DNA of 48,505 bases from an uncultured Acetobacteraceae bacterium (GCA_903924985.1 CAIYDT010000155.1:1-48505), one strand, 5' to 3'; positions 10,765 to 19,986 are shown, counted from the stretch's first letter. Notes: generated by a model from the sequence alone, not told the origin. Numbers and translations are program-made.

Positions 10765-11379
10765 ACACATCGGCGCTTCCTAAAGACGCATCTGCCGCTC
10801 GATGGGCTGCCGATTTACCAGGGCCTCAAATTTATCCATGTCGCATACGACGGCCGCGCCGCAGCGCTGTCGCAGCACGACCACCTGCGTAATTTCACGC
10901 CGACCGCTCTGCAAAATTTCGACAATATAAGCAGGAACGATTCCAAATTCGGCGACGGCTTTCCGCACATCCCCAAGGACCCAGCCACCTATTTCACCGA
11001 ATGGCCGACGAGCGAGGATGATGGACTGGGTGATCCGGGCGGCGAGATGCGGTGCGTGGCGGCTTTTCTCGGGATCGAGGTTGCGGAGTCCCTCTAGCCA
11101 GACATGATCGCCGCCGCGCACTTCGAAACCAAGAAGGCCCAGGGTGCGGCATTACTGCCGCGGACGCAGCTCGTTTTCGACACCGGGCCGTCGCGGTTCA
11201 TGAACAAAGGCACCAATGGATGGTGGCAGGGCGTATTTCTGTCGGACGACCCTGCGCTTTACGATGCCTTGGTGGACGCCAATTTTGCGCCCGACCTTGC
11301 CCTCTGGGTAGCGAACGGACGGTTGGGGTGTCCGATGGCAGCCAATATTGCCGGCTGCCATCGGGCCTCGAGAGCCTAA
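10765..11379 (+). pseudogene. Sulfotransferase-domain gene, truncated and interrupted
   Basis: Reading one frame through this gap gives recognisable pieces of a bacterial sulfotransferase: RFLKTHLPLDGLPIYQGLKF, then IHVAYDGRAAALS (where the family has IHVARDGRD), then EMRCVAAFLGIEVAESL, a TAG stop at 11095-11097, and in the same frame FMNKGTNGWWQGVF and FAPDLALWV. The N-terminal third with the PAPS-binding loop is missing. The centre is shorter than expected between GDPGG and EMRCVA. The TAG stands where relatives usually have Trp after ESL. The remnant ends against the asd stop. A plus-strand ATG ORF (11104-11379) is just its tail. It is almost certainly non-functional. Confidence 0.75.
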
Positions 11380-12407
11380 GCCGCTTTCTGCACAATCATC
11401 CCCTGAGCGATCAGCGTCTCGGCGATTTGCACCGCGTTCAGCGCCGCGCCCTTCCGCAGATTGTCCGACACGCACCAGAACGAGATCCCGTGCTCCACCG
11501 TCGGGTCCTTGCGGATGCGGCTGACGTAGACCGCGTCCTCTCCGGCGCATTCAAGCTGGGTCATGTAGCCGCCATCCTCCCGGACATCGACCACCTCGAC
11601 ACCCGGCGCCTCCCGCAGGGCAGCCCGAGCCTGACCGGCGGTGATGGGGTTTTCGAATTCGACGGTGACGGATTCGCCGTGGCCGATGAACACCGGCACG
11701 CGCACGCAGGTGGCGAAGACCTTGATCTTGGGATCGAGGATCTTCTGCGTCTCGACCACCATCTTCCACTCTTCCTTGGTCGACCCGTCGTCCATGAACT
11801 TGTCGATGTGGGGAATGCAGTTGAAAGCGATCTCCTTGGTGAAGATCTGCGGCGGGCTTTTCTCATGTACGAAGGACGACCTTGTATGGGCGAACAGCTC
11901 GTCCATCGCTTCCTTCCCGCCGCCCGAGGTCGACTGATAGGTCGACACGACCACCCGCTTGACGCCGAACGCATCGTGCAGCGGCTTCAGCGCCACCACC
12001 ATCTGGATGGTGGAGCAGTTGGGATTGGCGATGATGCCGCGCTTGGTGAACTGCTTCAGGTGATGCGGGTTCACCTCCGGCACCACCAGCGGGACGTCCG
12101 GGTCCATGCGAAACTGGCTGGTGTTGTCGATCACGATGCAGCCCTGCGCGGCGGCGCGCGGCGCATGGATGGCCGACACCGACGCACCCGGGCTGAACAG
12201 CCCGATATCGGTGCCTGTGAAGTCGAACGTCTCCAGGTTCCGCACCGTGAGCACCTGTTTGGGCCCATAGGAGATTTCCGCGCCGGTCGAACGGCCGGAC
12301 GCGAGCGCGATCACTTCCGACACCGGGAAGTTGCGCTCGTAAAGGGTTTTCAGCATCTCGCGTCCGACCGCCCCGGTGGCGCCGACAACCGCGACCCTGT
12401 AGCCCAT
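11376..12407 (-). CDS. asd: Aspartate-semialdehyde dehydrogenase
   Basis: Asd reduces aspartyl-phosphate to aspartate semialdehyde with NADPH, the branch point to lysine/diaminopimelate, threonine and methionine. The 343-residue protein has GATGAVG (9-15) for NADP, the nucleophile in NPNCSTIQ (C131), the STSGGGKEAMDE substrate loop (159-170) and RVPVFIGHGES with the general base H243. Length is as expected. It is monocistronic here, its stop overlapping the end of the decayed sulfotransferase, with 65 bases to the next minus-strand gene. It is a core gene amid accessory neighbours. Confidence 0.96.
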   Translation of the reverse strand: MGYRVAVVGATGAVGREMLKTLYERNFPVSEVIALASGRSTGAEISYGPKQVLTVRNLETFDFTGTDIGLFSPGASVSAIHAPRAAAQGCIVIDNTSQFRMDPDVPLVVPEVNPHHLKQFTKRGIIANPNCSTIQMVVALKPLHDAFGVKRVVVSTYQSTSGGGKEAMDELFAHTRSSFVHEKSPPQIFTKEIAFNCIPHIDKFMDDGSTKEEWKMVVETQKILDPKIKVFATCVRVPVFIGHGESVTVEFENPITAGQARAALREAPGVEVVDVREDGGYMTQLECAGEDAVYVSRIRKDPTVEHGISFWCVSDNLRKGAALNAVQIAETLIAQGMIVQKAA

Positions 12408-12472
12408 CGTACTTTCTCCAGTTTGTTAAGGGGCGCACCGTTAGCGGCACGCCCCTGGTTAGGCAAGCGTTT

Positions 12473-13636
12473 CTATGCGAATTTCGGCATCACCTTGGTC
12501 CAGAAATCCTCGATCGACCGCATCAGCTTCGCGTGCGGGACCAGGCTGTTGTAGGTATAGCAGAACACCCAATCCACCGGCTGGCGCTTCATGTTCGCCT
12601 CCAGGCCGCGGATCACGGTGTCGACCGTGCCGGCCAGGATATAGCCTTCCTTTTGCGCCTGTTCGGGGGTCAGGAATTCACCGGATTTCGGGTCCATCAT
12701 GCCACGGCGGAAGCCGAAGGGTTCGAACCAGGCTCGGCCGGTGAACTGGCCGGAATCCGCCCACAACGCCATGGCTTCCTCGTCGGTATCGGCGATGATG
12801 ACGTCGCGCAGGAGGCCTGTGCCATGGCCGCGCGGCCGGCCGGAGACCTCCTGGTAAACGTCGTAAAGCGAGTCCTCGTAGACCGGCAACATCGCGGGCA
12901 GGATGGCGGTTACGCCCTCTTTCGCGGCCCATCGGATCGAATTCTCCGAGGAGGCAAAGGGCAGGAAGACCGGCGGATACGGCTTCTGCAACGGCTTGGG
13001 CACCGTGCCGACGGACTTCAGGATGCCGTTCTCGACGCCCTTGCCCCATTTCTCAGTTGTGGGCAGCGTCCAGGGAGTCTCGCCAGCCGGGACCTTCCAG
13101 AACTGCCCGTCATGAGAAAACATCTCCTGGGTCCAGCACTTCTTGATGATCTGCCAGTTCTCCTCGAACGCCGCACGGTTGGCCGCGTCGATCGCGTCGT
13201 GCTGGTGCGGCAGCGCGCCGCTGACCCCGTGGGTCTGCTGCGCCATGATGTCCACCCAGCGCCGCTGGTAGCCACGCGCGAACCCCGCGTTCGCCCGCCC
13301 GCCGGTCATGTGGTCCAGCATCGCGATGTCCTCGGCCACCCGCATCGGGTTGGCGGCCGGCAGCACGATGCCGAGTTGCCCGACGCGGATACGCTTGGTC
13401 TGCATGGCGAAATAGAGGTCCAGCAGAACGGGGTTGTTCGAGACCTCGAACCCCTCGATGTGGAAATGGTGTTCGGTGAAGCTGACCGAATTGTAGCCCA
13501 GATCGTCGGCCAGCCTGATCTGCTCGCTCAGTTCCCGCAGCATCCTTTGATACAGCTCGGGTTTGGTGCCCGCCATGCCGGCCTCAATTTCGGGGCGACT
13601 GGCGATGCTGGGGAGGTAGAACAGGGAAGCCTTCAC
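12473..13636 (-). CDS. LLM-class (bacterial luciferase-like) flavin-dependent oxidoreductase
   Basis: This 387-residue protein has the luciferase-like monooxygenase fold: SVSFTEHHF (about 50-58), the QLGIVLPAANPMRVAEDIAMLDH core (about 92-114) and GRANAGFARGYQRRW (117-131), the usual flavin-phosphate region. Such enzymes oxygenate or reduce small organics using FMNH2 or, in some subgroups, F420H2; cofactor choice cannot be read here. No reductase partner lies next to it. It is transcribed divergently from the Liv-type receptor, with 120 bases between the start codons. The C-terminal VDTVIRGLEAN segment is typical of alkanal/alkane-sulfonate-type members. Confidence 0.85.
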   Translation of the reverse strand: MKASLFYLPSIASRPEIEAGMAGTKPELYQRMLRELSEQIRLADDLGYNSVSFTEHHFHIEGFEVSNNPVLLDLYFAMQTKRIRVGQLGIVLPAANPMRVAEDIAMLDHMTGGRANAGFARGYQRRWVDIMAQQTHGVSGALPHQHDAIDAANRAAFEENWQIIKKCWTQEMFSHDGQFWKVPAGETPWTLPTTEKWGKGVENGILKSVGTVPKPLQKPYPPVFLPFASSENSIRWAAKEGVTAILPAMLPVYEDSLYDVYQEVSGRPRGHGTGLLRDVIIADTDEEAMALWADSGQFTGRAWFEPFGFRRGMMDPKSGEFLTPEQAQKEGYILAGTVDTVIRGLEANMKRQPVDWVFCYTYNSLVPHAKLMRSIEDFWTKVMPKFA

Positions 13637-13756
13637 GTCGTGAACTCCAGAGAGTGATTCGTTGTTCGGATTTCTGGCGCGTTTGTGCTTTCGGCGCTAG
13701 GGTCGCGGCGGGAACACCGACTCCGCGTTCACCCCATTCACCGGGAGATACACCAA

Positions 13757-14854
13757 ATGTTGAGACGCACGTTACTGGCCGCCGCGGCCATCGCCACAAT
13801 CGCCGCCGCACCTGCCATGGCGCAGATCCGCATCGCCGCGGTGGGGCCAATGACGGGGGAATATGCCTCTTTCGGGCAACAGATGAAGGCCGGGGCGGAA
13901 CAGGCCGTCGCGGACATCAACAAGGCCGGCGGCCTGCTCGGTCAGCAATTGGTGCTGGAAGTGGGCGACGACGCTTGCGATCCCAAGCAGGCAGTGTCGG
14001 TCGCCAACCAGATGGCCGCCAAGAAGGTAAAGCTGGTCGCCGGTCATTACTGCTCCGGCAGTTCCATCCCGGCCTCGAAGGTCTATGGGGAGGAAGGCAT
14101 CCTGCAGATTTCCCCCGCATCCACCAACCCCGACTATACAGAAAAGGGCGGCTGGAACACGTTCCGCGTCTGCGGCCGCGATGATGAGCAAGGCTTGGTC
14201 GCCGGGCAGTACCTCGCGAAGAATTTCAAGAAGGAAAAGATCGCGATCCTGCACGATAACACCACGTACGGCAAAGGCCTCGCGGACGAGACCATGAAGT
14301 CGCTCCATGCGGCCGGTGGCAAGGAAGCGCTCTATACCGCCTACACGCCGAAGGAGAAGGACTACTCAGCTTTGGTCAGCCGCCTGAAGCAGGCCAGCGT
14401 GTCCGTGATCTACGTCGGCGGCTACCACACCGAGGCCGGTCTGATCATCCGTCAGGCCAAGGAGCAGGGCATGAAGGCGACCCTGGTCGGCGGCGACGCG
14501 CTGGTGACCAACGAGTTCTGGCAGATCGCCGGCGAGGCCGGCACCGGCACGCTGATGACCTTCTCCCCCGATCCGCGCCTGAACAAGGCCGCCGCCGATG
14601 TGGTCAAGAGCTTCAAGGCCAAGAATATCGATCCGGAGGGCTACGTTCTCTACACTTACGCCGCCGTGCAGATCTGGGCCGACGCCGCGAAGAAGATCAA
14701 AAGCGTCGATCCCAAGAAGGTTGCCGCCGCGCTGAAGGCGTCCGGCAATTGGCCGTCGGTGCTGGGACCGATGACCTTCGACAAGAAGGGCGACCCGAAG
14801 GGGGCCGGCTACGTGCTGTATATCTGGAAGAAGGGCTCCTACGCACAAATGTAG
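13757..14854 (+). CDS. Branched-chain amino acid-type ABC transporter substrate-binding protein
   Basis: This is a periplasmic receptor of the LivJ/LivK type, 365 residues. A cleavable signal peptide (MLRRTLLAAAAIATIAAAPAMA, cut before QIRIAA) is followed by the type I periplasmic-binding-protein fold: AAVGPMTGEYASFG, AVADINKAGGL, GHYCSGSSIPAS and ISPASTNPDYT. The ATG at 13757 is chosen because it starts the signal peptide and has GGGAG upstream. No livHMGF permease or ATPase genes are present in the window, so it must work with a transporter encoded elsewhere. It is followed by a strong hairpin. Ligands of this family range from Leu/Ile/Val to aromatic acids and amides. Confidence 0.92.
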   Translation: MLRRTLLAAAAIATIAAAPAMAQIRIAAVGPMTGEYASFGQQMKAGAEQAVADINKAGGLLGQQLVLEVGDDACDPKQAVSVANQMAAKKVKLVAGHYCSGSSIPASKVYGEEGILQISPASTNPDYTEKGGWNTFRVCGRDDEQGLVAGQYLAKNFKKEKIAILHDNTTYGKGLADETMKSLHAAGGKEALYTAYTPKEKDYSALVSRLKQASVSVIYVGGYHTEAGLIIRQAKEQGMKATLVGGDALVTNEFWQIAGEAGTGTLMTFSPDPRLNKAAADVVKSFKAKNIDPEGYVLYTYAAVQIWADAAKKIKSVDPKKVAAALKASGNWPSVLGPMTFDKKGDPKGAGYVLYIWKKGSYAQM

Positions 14855-14999
14855 GCGTCCCCTGGGGCGGGCCGGCTCCTTTCGGGACCAGCCCTCCCTA
14901 CCGCTTGTTCGTGGAGTCGATCTTGACTTTACATCATAGATCGCCACGACGAGCAGCAAGAGCATGAGATGCCCTACCATCTCATTGAACCTCCAGGTA

Positions 15000-15029
15000 A
15001 ACGGCCGGCGGGGGATTCCGCCGGCCGTT
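15000..15029 (+). terminator. Strong hairpin after the Liv-type receptor gene
   Basis: A perfect 12-base-pair stem (AACGGCCGGCGG with CCGCCGGCCGTT) closes a six-base loop, 146 bases after the receptor stop. No long T tract follows, only CACGTTTAG, so it may be an imperfect intrinsic terminator or an mRNA-protecting hairpin. A second, weaker stem (ATGAGAT with ATCTCAT, 14964-14985) lies just before it. Confidence 0.6.
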
Positions 15030-15173
15030 CACGTTTAGGCATGGTCGGATTAGTCAATCGCTAACACGGCACGTGATTTCAGGCATTTTTTCAAAAAACT
15101 CCGCCGCCCTTGACCCGACCCGGCACCATGCGCCACCCATCCCCCCTGAACATCGGTCTCGGGGGACCAACAC

Positions 15174-16769
15174 ATGGACGCGGATTACATCGTCGTGGGC
15201 GCCGGTTCGGCTGGATGCGTCATCGCGGCGCGCCTGTCGGAAACCGGCGCCAAGGTCATTCTGCTCGAAGCCGGGCCAAAGGACACCAACCCCTGGATCC
15301 ACATCCCGGCCGGGGTGCTGAAGCTGCTGTACCATCCGGTGGTGAACTGGAATTACAGCTCCGAACCCACCGACGGCAGCGGCGGGCGGCGGATCCATTG
15401 GCCGCGCGGCAAGACCCTCGGTGGGTCGTCGTCGATCAACGGCATGCTCTATGTCCGCGGCAACCCCGCCGATTTCGACGGCTGGGCGCAAATGGGCTGC
15501 CGCGGCTGGAGTTTTGAAAATGTCCTGCCGCTCTTCCGCAAGTCGGAAAGCTACCTGCAAGGCGACGACCCGGACTACCGGGGTAAGGACGGGCCGTTGA
15601 AGGTGGAGGACTACCGCACCATTCTGCCACTGACGCACCGCTTCATCGAGGCCGCGCAACAAGCCGGCTTCCCTTTCAGCAAGGACCTGAACGGCCGCGA
15701 GCAGGAGGGGGTCGGCTACTCGCAGATGACCCGCAAGGGTAAATGGCGCGGCTCAACCGCCCAAACCTTCCTGAAAGAGGCCCAATCCCGCCCCAACCTG
15801 CGCGTCGAAACCGAAGCCGTCGCCACTAAACTGCTATTTCAGGGGAAACGTTGTGTGGGCGTCGCTTTCCGCCAGCGCGGCCACGACGTGGAATTGAAAG
15901 CCGGCAAGGAAGTTATCCTGTCAGGCGGCGCCATCAACTCCCCTCACCTCCTGCAACTTTCCGGCATCGGTCCGGCCGAACATCTACAATCCCTGGGTAT
16001 TCCCGTGGTGCACGATCTGCGCGGCGTTGGCGCCAACCTGCAGGACCATTACGTTTCCCGCATATCGCACCGCGTGAAGGATTCCATCTCCATCAACAAA
16101 CTCGCACGCGGCGCCCGCCTGGTCCGGGAGGTCGCCCGGTTCTTTACCGTCGGCAACGGCGCGCTGACCTTCGGGGTCACAACGGCGCAGGTGTTCTGCC
16201 GCTCCCGCCCCGAACTCGCCAGTCCGGATATGCAACTGCTGTTCACCCCCGCCAGCTACGATGCCAGCAAATTCGGGGAGTTGGAACGGGAGGACGGGAT
16301 GACCGTCGCCATCTGCCCCGTCCGTCCCGACAGCCGCGGCACCATCATGGCGGGTTCAGCCGATCCGTTCCAGAAAGCGGTCATTACCCCCAATTATCTC
16401 TCAGCCACCTCGGACATCGACGTGCTGCTGGCCGGCACGCGCTTTACCCGCGAAATCTTCGCGTCCCCCGCTATCGCGCAGCACAGCGTGACCGAAACCC
16501 TGCCCGGCCCGGACGTGCGATCGGATGCAGCCCTGACCCAGTATTTCAAGGACTACGGCACCACCATCTTCCACCCCGTCGGCACATGCCGCATGGGCGA
16601 AGGCCCGGCCGCCGTGGTCGATCCGCGCCTCCGGGTGCATGGCATTGAGGGCTTGCGGGTGGCGGACGCCTCCATCATGCCCACTCTGACCACCGGCAAC
16701 ACCAACGCGCCCACCATCATGATCGGGGAGAAGGCGGCCATGATGATCCAGGAAGACGCGGCAATGTAA
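15174..16769 (+). CDS. GMC-family FAD oxidoreductase (choline dehydrogenase-like)
   Basis: This 531-residue flavoprotein of the glucose-methanol-choline family oxidises an alcohol. The ADP-binding GAGSAGC (9-15) follows the N-terminus, with LLEAG at 31-35, then HWPRGKTLGGSSSINGM (GMC signature), SGGAINSPHLLQLSGIGP (second signature) and the active-site HPVGTCRMG (His about 467) with GNTNAPTIMIGEKA near the end. No signal peptide is evident, so it is probably cytoplasmic. The CGGTCTCGGGGGACC stretch before the ATG gives the ribosome site. It is preceded by about 145 bases after the hairpin, so it probably has its own promoter. The alcohol substrate is undefined. Confidence 0.92.
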   Translation: MDADYIVVGAGSAGCVIAARLSETGAKVILLEAGPKDTNPWIHIPAGVLKLLYHPVVNWNYSSEPTDGSGGRRIHWPRGKTLGGSSSINGMLYVRGNPADFDGWAQMGCRGWSFENVLPLFRKSESYLQGDDPDYRGKDGPLKVEDYRTILPLTHRFIEAAQQAGFPFSKDLNGREQEGVGYSQMTRKGKWRGSTAQTFLKEAQSRPNLRVETEAVATKLLFQGKRCVGVAFRQRGHDVELKAGKEVILSGGAINSPHLLQLSGIGPAEHLQSLGIPVVHDLRGVGANLQDHYVSRISHRVKDSISINKLARGARLVREVARFFTVGNGALTFGVTTAQVFCRSRPELASPDMQLLFTPASYDASKFGELEREDGMTVAICPVRPDSRGTIMAGSADPFQKAVITPNYLSATSDIDVLLAGTRFTREIFASPAIAQHSVTETLPGPDVRSDAALTQYFKDYGTTIFHPVGTCRMGEGPAAVVDPRLRVHGIEGLRVADASIMPTLTTGNTNAPTIMIGEKAAMMIQEDAAM

Positions 16770-16811
16770 ACGGGCTGGTATCCGACCGTTACCGGCACGC
16801 ACAACGGCAAA

Positions 16812-17165
16812 GTGTGGCGGGAAGAGGATGTTCGAAGCGGACGAGTTACCATCGCATGCCGGATGGAATGCCCGCGGCCCAATTTGCGACCGGCGCCCGG
16901 CCGCGGCAGGTGCGCTACGACGCATGGTCGCTTATTTCGGTCCGGCCAAGAAGCCCTGCGCCCCGTGCTGACCGGCGGGGTGCGGATCGACACCATCCGC
17001 CAGTCCCGCAGCCTGTACGTCTTCCCGCTGCCGGTGCTGCCGGCTCGCGTGACGATCGCCTCCCGCTCCGGCGTGCCGCGGGAGAGCTTGGCCTCGCCCG
17101 CGATCATCGCCCGCTCGGCGTGGCAGTGCGGCGCATCCTGCTATCCCAGGGGAAACAGGTCATAG
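16812..17165 (+). pseudogene. Frameshifted C-terminal relic, probably of a Hint-type surface protein
   Basis: This gap of about 370 bases holds pieces of a conserved protein tail split between two frames. One frame reads RPVLTGGVRIDTIRQSRSL and VFPLPVLPARVTIASRSGVP. Just before 17100 sense passes to the next frame as ELGLARDHRPLGVAVRRILL. Together they resemble the C-terminal tail found after Hint-type domains in Acetobacteraceae (an ASRSxxPxELG...RRLGVAVxRI pattern, recalled and not searched). Nothing resembling the N-terminal part remains. It is listed as a pseudogene remnant with moderate doubt; the alternative is random coding-like GC-rich sequence. Confidence 0.4.
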
Positions 17166-17602
17166 CAATCGACACGGACGACGAGCGCCGGCGCGGGGGA
17201 CGCCAGCGGCTTGCCCTTTTCCACGATATAAGTCGCGGCGACCTTCGATTTGGCCGGACCGTTGAGCAGGCTGTGCGGCGTTTCCGGCGGGACCTGGAAC
17301 CCCTCGCCGGCTTTGATGACCGGATCGGGCTGCCCCTTCACCTTCAACGTCCCGCCGCCAGAGACGAAATAGCTGGACTCGACGCCAGGATGCGTATGCC
17401 GAGGAACGAAGAAGTTCGGGGCGATTTCGACCTCGACCAGGACGCAGACGTAGTTGTCTCCGGGATACTCGGTCTTTTGGGTGATTTTGCGGGTGAACTC
17501 GGGCATCTGGGCGTTTACCTCACTTGAGGCGACCGCCAGTCCCACCGCTGTGCAGGTGGCGCACGGAACCAAACCGCGTCTTTTCGACCCTCCTTGTTCC
17601 AC
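17141..17602 (-). CDS. Exported cupin-domain protein
   Basis: The conserved part is a single cupin barrel: FVPRHTHPGVESSYFVSGGG supplies metal ligands (H69, H71, E75 in the numbering used here), and PPETPHSLLNG gives the second motif. Ahead of it SKRRGLVPCATCTAVGLAVA...VNA looks like a signal peptide cleaved before QMPEF, so the protein is probably periplasmic. The start is uncertain. An ATG at 17731 would overlap the divergent cysS start. GTG 17602 and TTG 17572 are both compatible with the signal peptide, and an AAGGAGGG lies between them. Cupins range from dioxygenases to sugar-binding proteins; no function can be assigned. Confidence 0.75.
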   Translation of the reverse strand: MEQGGSKRRGLVPCATCTAVGLAVASSEVNAQMPEFTRKITQKTEYPGDNYVCVLVEVEIAPNFFVPRHTHPGVESSYFVSGGGTLKVKGQPDPVIKAGEGFQVPPETPHSLLNGPAKSKVAATYIVEKGKPLASPAPALVVRVDCYDLFPLG

Positions 17603-17693
17603 CCCCGTATCATCGGCTCGATCTTCGTCCGTTGTCGAGCCTGAATCGCGTTGATTCCCGGCCCGGTTTGACGGAGAAAGCGCGTCCGACCTT

Positions 17694-19061
17694 ATGGACC
17701 AAGCCGACATGCCCGAGATGTACATCCACAACAGCCTGACCCGGAGGAAGGAGCGGTTCGCGCCCCTCGATCCCCAGCATGTGCGGATGTACGTGTGCGG
17801 CCCGACGGTCTACGACCTCGCGCATATCGGCAACGCGCGGCCTATCGTGGTGTTTGACGTGCTGTCGCGGCTGCTGCGGACGCTGTTTCCCAAGGTGACC
17901 TATGTTCGCAACATCACCGACGTAGACGACAAGATAAACGCGCGCGCCAAGGAAAGCGGGGAGCCGATCGGCGCGATCACCGCCCGCACCACGGCCGATT
18001 TCCACGCCGATATCGCAGCCCTGGGCGCCCTGCCCCCAGACGTCGAACCGCGCGCCACCGGCCACATCCCGGAGATGATCGACATCATCCAGCGCCTGAT
18101 CGCCTCCGGCCATGCCTACGCGGCTGAGGGGCACGTGCTGTTCGCCGTCAACACCGCCCCTGGCTACGGCAGGCTGTCAGGCCACAGCCATGAAGAACTC
18201 CTGGCCGGCGCCCGCGTCGATGTGGCCCCGTACAAGAAAGACCCGGGGGACTTCGTGTTGTGGAAGCCCTCGCCCCCCGATCTGCCGGGTTGGGACAGTC
18301 CTTGGGGACGCGGGCGGCCGGGCTGGCACATCGAGTGCTCCGCCATGTCGTGGCGCTATTTGGGGGAAAGCTTCGACATCCATGGCGGCGGGTCGGACCT
18401 GATCTTCCCGCACCACGAGAACGAGCTGGCACAAAGCGTCTGCGCCTTTCCCGGCAGCCATTTCGCGCAGTACTGGATGCACAACGGCATGCTGCTGGTG
18501 AATGGGGAAAAGATGTCGAAAAGCCTCGGCAACTTCTTCACCATGCGGGAGGTGCTGGCCAAAGCGCCCGGCGAAGCGATCCGCCTGCTGCTCCTGCGCG
18601 CGCATTACCGCGCGGTGCTGGATTTTTCCGATGAGGCTTTGGCGGAAGCCCGCAAGGAAATGGACCGTTTCTATCGCGCGCTGGAACGTTTCCCGGACGT
18701 CGGCGAAGGCGATTTGCCGGAACCGGTGCGGGATGCGCTGTGCGACGATCTGAACACGCCGCTGGCACTGTCGGCGATGCACGCGTTGGCCGATGCGGCG
18801 ATGGCCGGCGATTTCGGTGCCGCGCGGGGGTTACGCGCCGCCGGGGCGGTCATGGGGTTGTTGTCGGAAACGCCGGAGGCCTGGTTCCGCGGTGGCACCG
18901 CCGACGATGCCGCCATGATCGAAGCGGCCATCGCCGAACGCCTCGCCGCGCGCAAGGCGCGCGATTTCGCGCGTGCCGACGCAATCCGCACCGACCTCAC
19001 CGCGCGTGGGATCGTCCTGGAAGATGGGCCGGGCGGCACGACCTGGCGGCGGGCGGGGTAA
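17694..19061 (+). CDS. cysS: Cysteinyl-tRNA synthetase
   Basis: This class I aminoacyl-tRNA synthetase charges tRNA-Cys. In 455 residues it shows the zinc Cys in YVCGPTVYD (C35), the HIGH motif as HIGN (44-47), GRPGWHIECSAMSW and GGGSDLIFPHHENE (zinc and cysteine site), and KMSKS (273-277). Length matches the bacterial enzyme. ATG 17694 gives a short extension; ATG 17709 (MPEMYIHN) matches the usual family start better, but neither has a clear Shine-Dalgarno. The next gene starts two bases after its stop, so the pair forms a translation-related operon. Confidence 0.96.
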   Translation: MDQADMPEMYIHNSLTRRKERFAPLDPQHVRMYVCGPTVYDLAHIGNARPIVVFDVLSRLLRTLFPKVTYVRNITDVDDKINARAKESGEPIGAITARTTADFHADIAALGALPPDVEPRATGHIPEMIDIIQRLIASGHAYAAEGHVLFAVNTAPGYGRLSGHSHEELLAGARVDVAPYKKDPGDFVLWKPSPPDLPGWDSPWGRGRPGWHIECSAMSWRYLGESFDIHGGGSDLIFPHHENELAQSVCAFPGSHFAQYWMHNGMLLVNGEKMSKSLGNFFTMREVLAKAPGEAIRLLLLRAHYRAVLDFSDEALAEARKEMDRFYRALERFPDVGEGDLPEPVRDALCDDLNTPLALSAMHALADAAMAGDFGAARGLRAAGAVMGLLSETPEAWFRGGTADDAAMIEAAIAERLAARKARDFARADAIRTDLTARGIVLEDGPGGTTWRRAG

Positions 19062-19062
19062 G

Positions 19063-19851
19063 GTGACAGGACGCGACGGCGGCGCCGACCTCCACCCGGT
19101 CGGCAACACACCGGTCGTGGTGCTGGTGCGGCCGCAGCTCGCCGACAACATCGGCGCCTGCGCGCGCGCAATGGCGAATGGGGGGTTGTTTCACCTTCGT
19201 CTGGTGGCGCCGCGCGACGGCTGGCCGCAGGAGAAAGCGTGGCGCACCGCCTCCGGTGCCGATAATTTGCTCAACGCCGCGACGGTCCACCCCACCGTCG
19301 CCGACGCGGTCACCGATCTGCATCACGTCTTCGCCACCTGCCCCCGCCCGCGCCACATTGTGAAACCGGTCATGACGGCACGTGGTGCCTCGGCGGAACT
19401 GCGGGAGATCTGCGCCAGGGGCCTGCGCACCGGCATCCTGTTCGGGCCGGAGCGCGCCGGGCTGGACAACGACGACATGGCGCAGGCCGACGCTCTGATC
19501 CGCTTCCCGTTGGACCCTGGGTTTATGTCGCTGAACCTGTCGCAGGCCGTGCTGGTCATGGCCTACGAGTGGTGGACCGCCATGGACTCCACCACCCCCC
19601 GCACGCTGATGACCAACGAAACGACGGTCGCGACCAAGGGGGAGCTGGACAATTTCATGACCCATTTGATCGCCGAACTCGACGCCAGCGGTTTTTTGCG
19701 CAATCTGCCCAAGCGGCCTGGGATGGTGCGGAATATCCAGCATCTGTTCCAGCGCGGGGAGGTCACGACGCAGGAACTGCGTACCCTGCATGGGATCGTG
19801 ACCGAACTGTCGTTGGGGCGTCGGCAGCGGGGTCGGGCGGAGAAAGATTGA
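19063..19851 (+). CDS. trmJ: SPOUT-family tRNA/rRNA methyltransferase (TrmJ-like)
   Basis: This 262-residue SpoU/SPOUT methyltransferase has motif 1 VVVLVRPQLADNIGACARAM (about 16-35), motif 2 GILFGPERAGLDNDDM and motif 3 MSLNLSQAVLVMAYEW, the trefoil-knot SAM site. The C-terminal extension with KRPGMVRNIQHLFQR is typical of TrmJ, which 2'-O-methylates position 32 of tRNAs. The start is GTG 19063, two bases after cysS, with GGGG upstream; the frame is open further back inside cysS. A REP-like hairpin (19875-19905) follows the stop. The symbol is by family resemblance; a related RNA methyltransferase is possible. Confidence 0.87.
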   Translation: MTGRDGGADLHPVGNTPVVVLVRPQLADNIGACARAMANGGLFHLRLVAPRDGWPQEKAWRTASGADNLLNAATVHPTVADAVTDLHHVFATCPRPRHIVKPVMTARGASAELREICARGLRTGILFGPERAGLDNDDMAQADALIRFPLDPGFMSLNLSQAVLVMAYEWWTAMDSTTPRTLMTNETTVATKGELDNFMTHLIAELDASGFLRNLPKRPGMVRNIQHLFQRGEVTTQELRTLHGIVTELSLGRRQRGRAEKD

Positions 19852-19874
19852 ACTCAGGCACGCACGCCCCCTTT

Positions 19875-19905
19875 CGTCATCTTCGGGTCAAGCCCGAGGA
19901 TGACG
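19875..19905. repeat. REP-like palindrome 1 (possible terminator)
   Basis: CGTCATCTTCGGG and CCCGAGGATGACG form a 13-base stem with one mismatch and a TCAAG loop, 23 bases after the trmJ stop. The GTCATC...GATGAC form is a widespread alphaproteobacterial dispersed palindrome. The following GATTAGAAAAATAG is AT-rich. It may also act as a terminator. Confidence 0.6.
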
Positions 19906-19986
19906 GATTAGAAAAATAGTGCCCCATCTTGCGTAAGCCATGAAACTTACGGTCAATGCGCCCACCCCAAAAGGAGGAACTCAACC

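Noticed and set aside
10780..11121. 113-codon minus-strand ORF in the sulfotransferase gap
   Set aside because: The opposite strand reads sulfotransferase motifs over the same bases, so this frame is a shadow.
17694..17731. ATG at 17731 as the cupin start
   Set aside because: It would overlap the divergent cysS start and add a non-conserved segment before the signal peptide.
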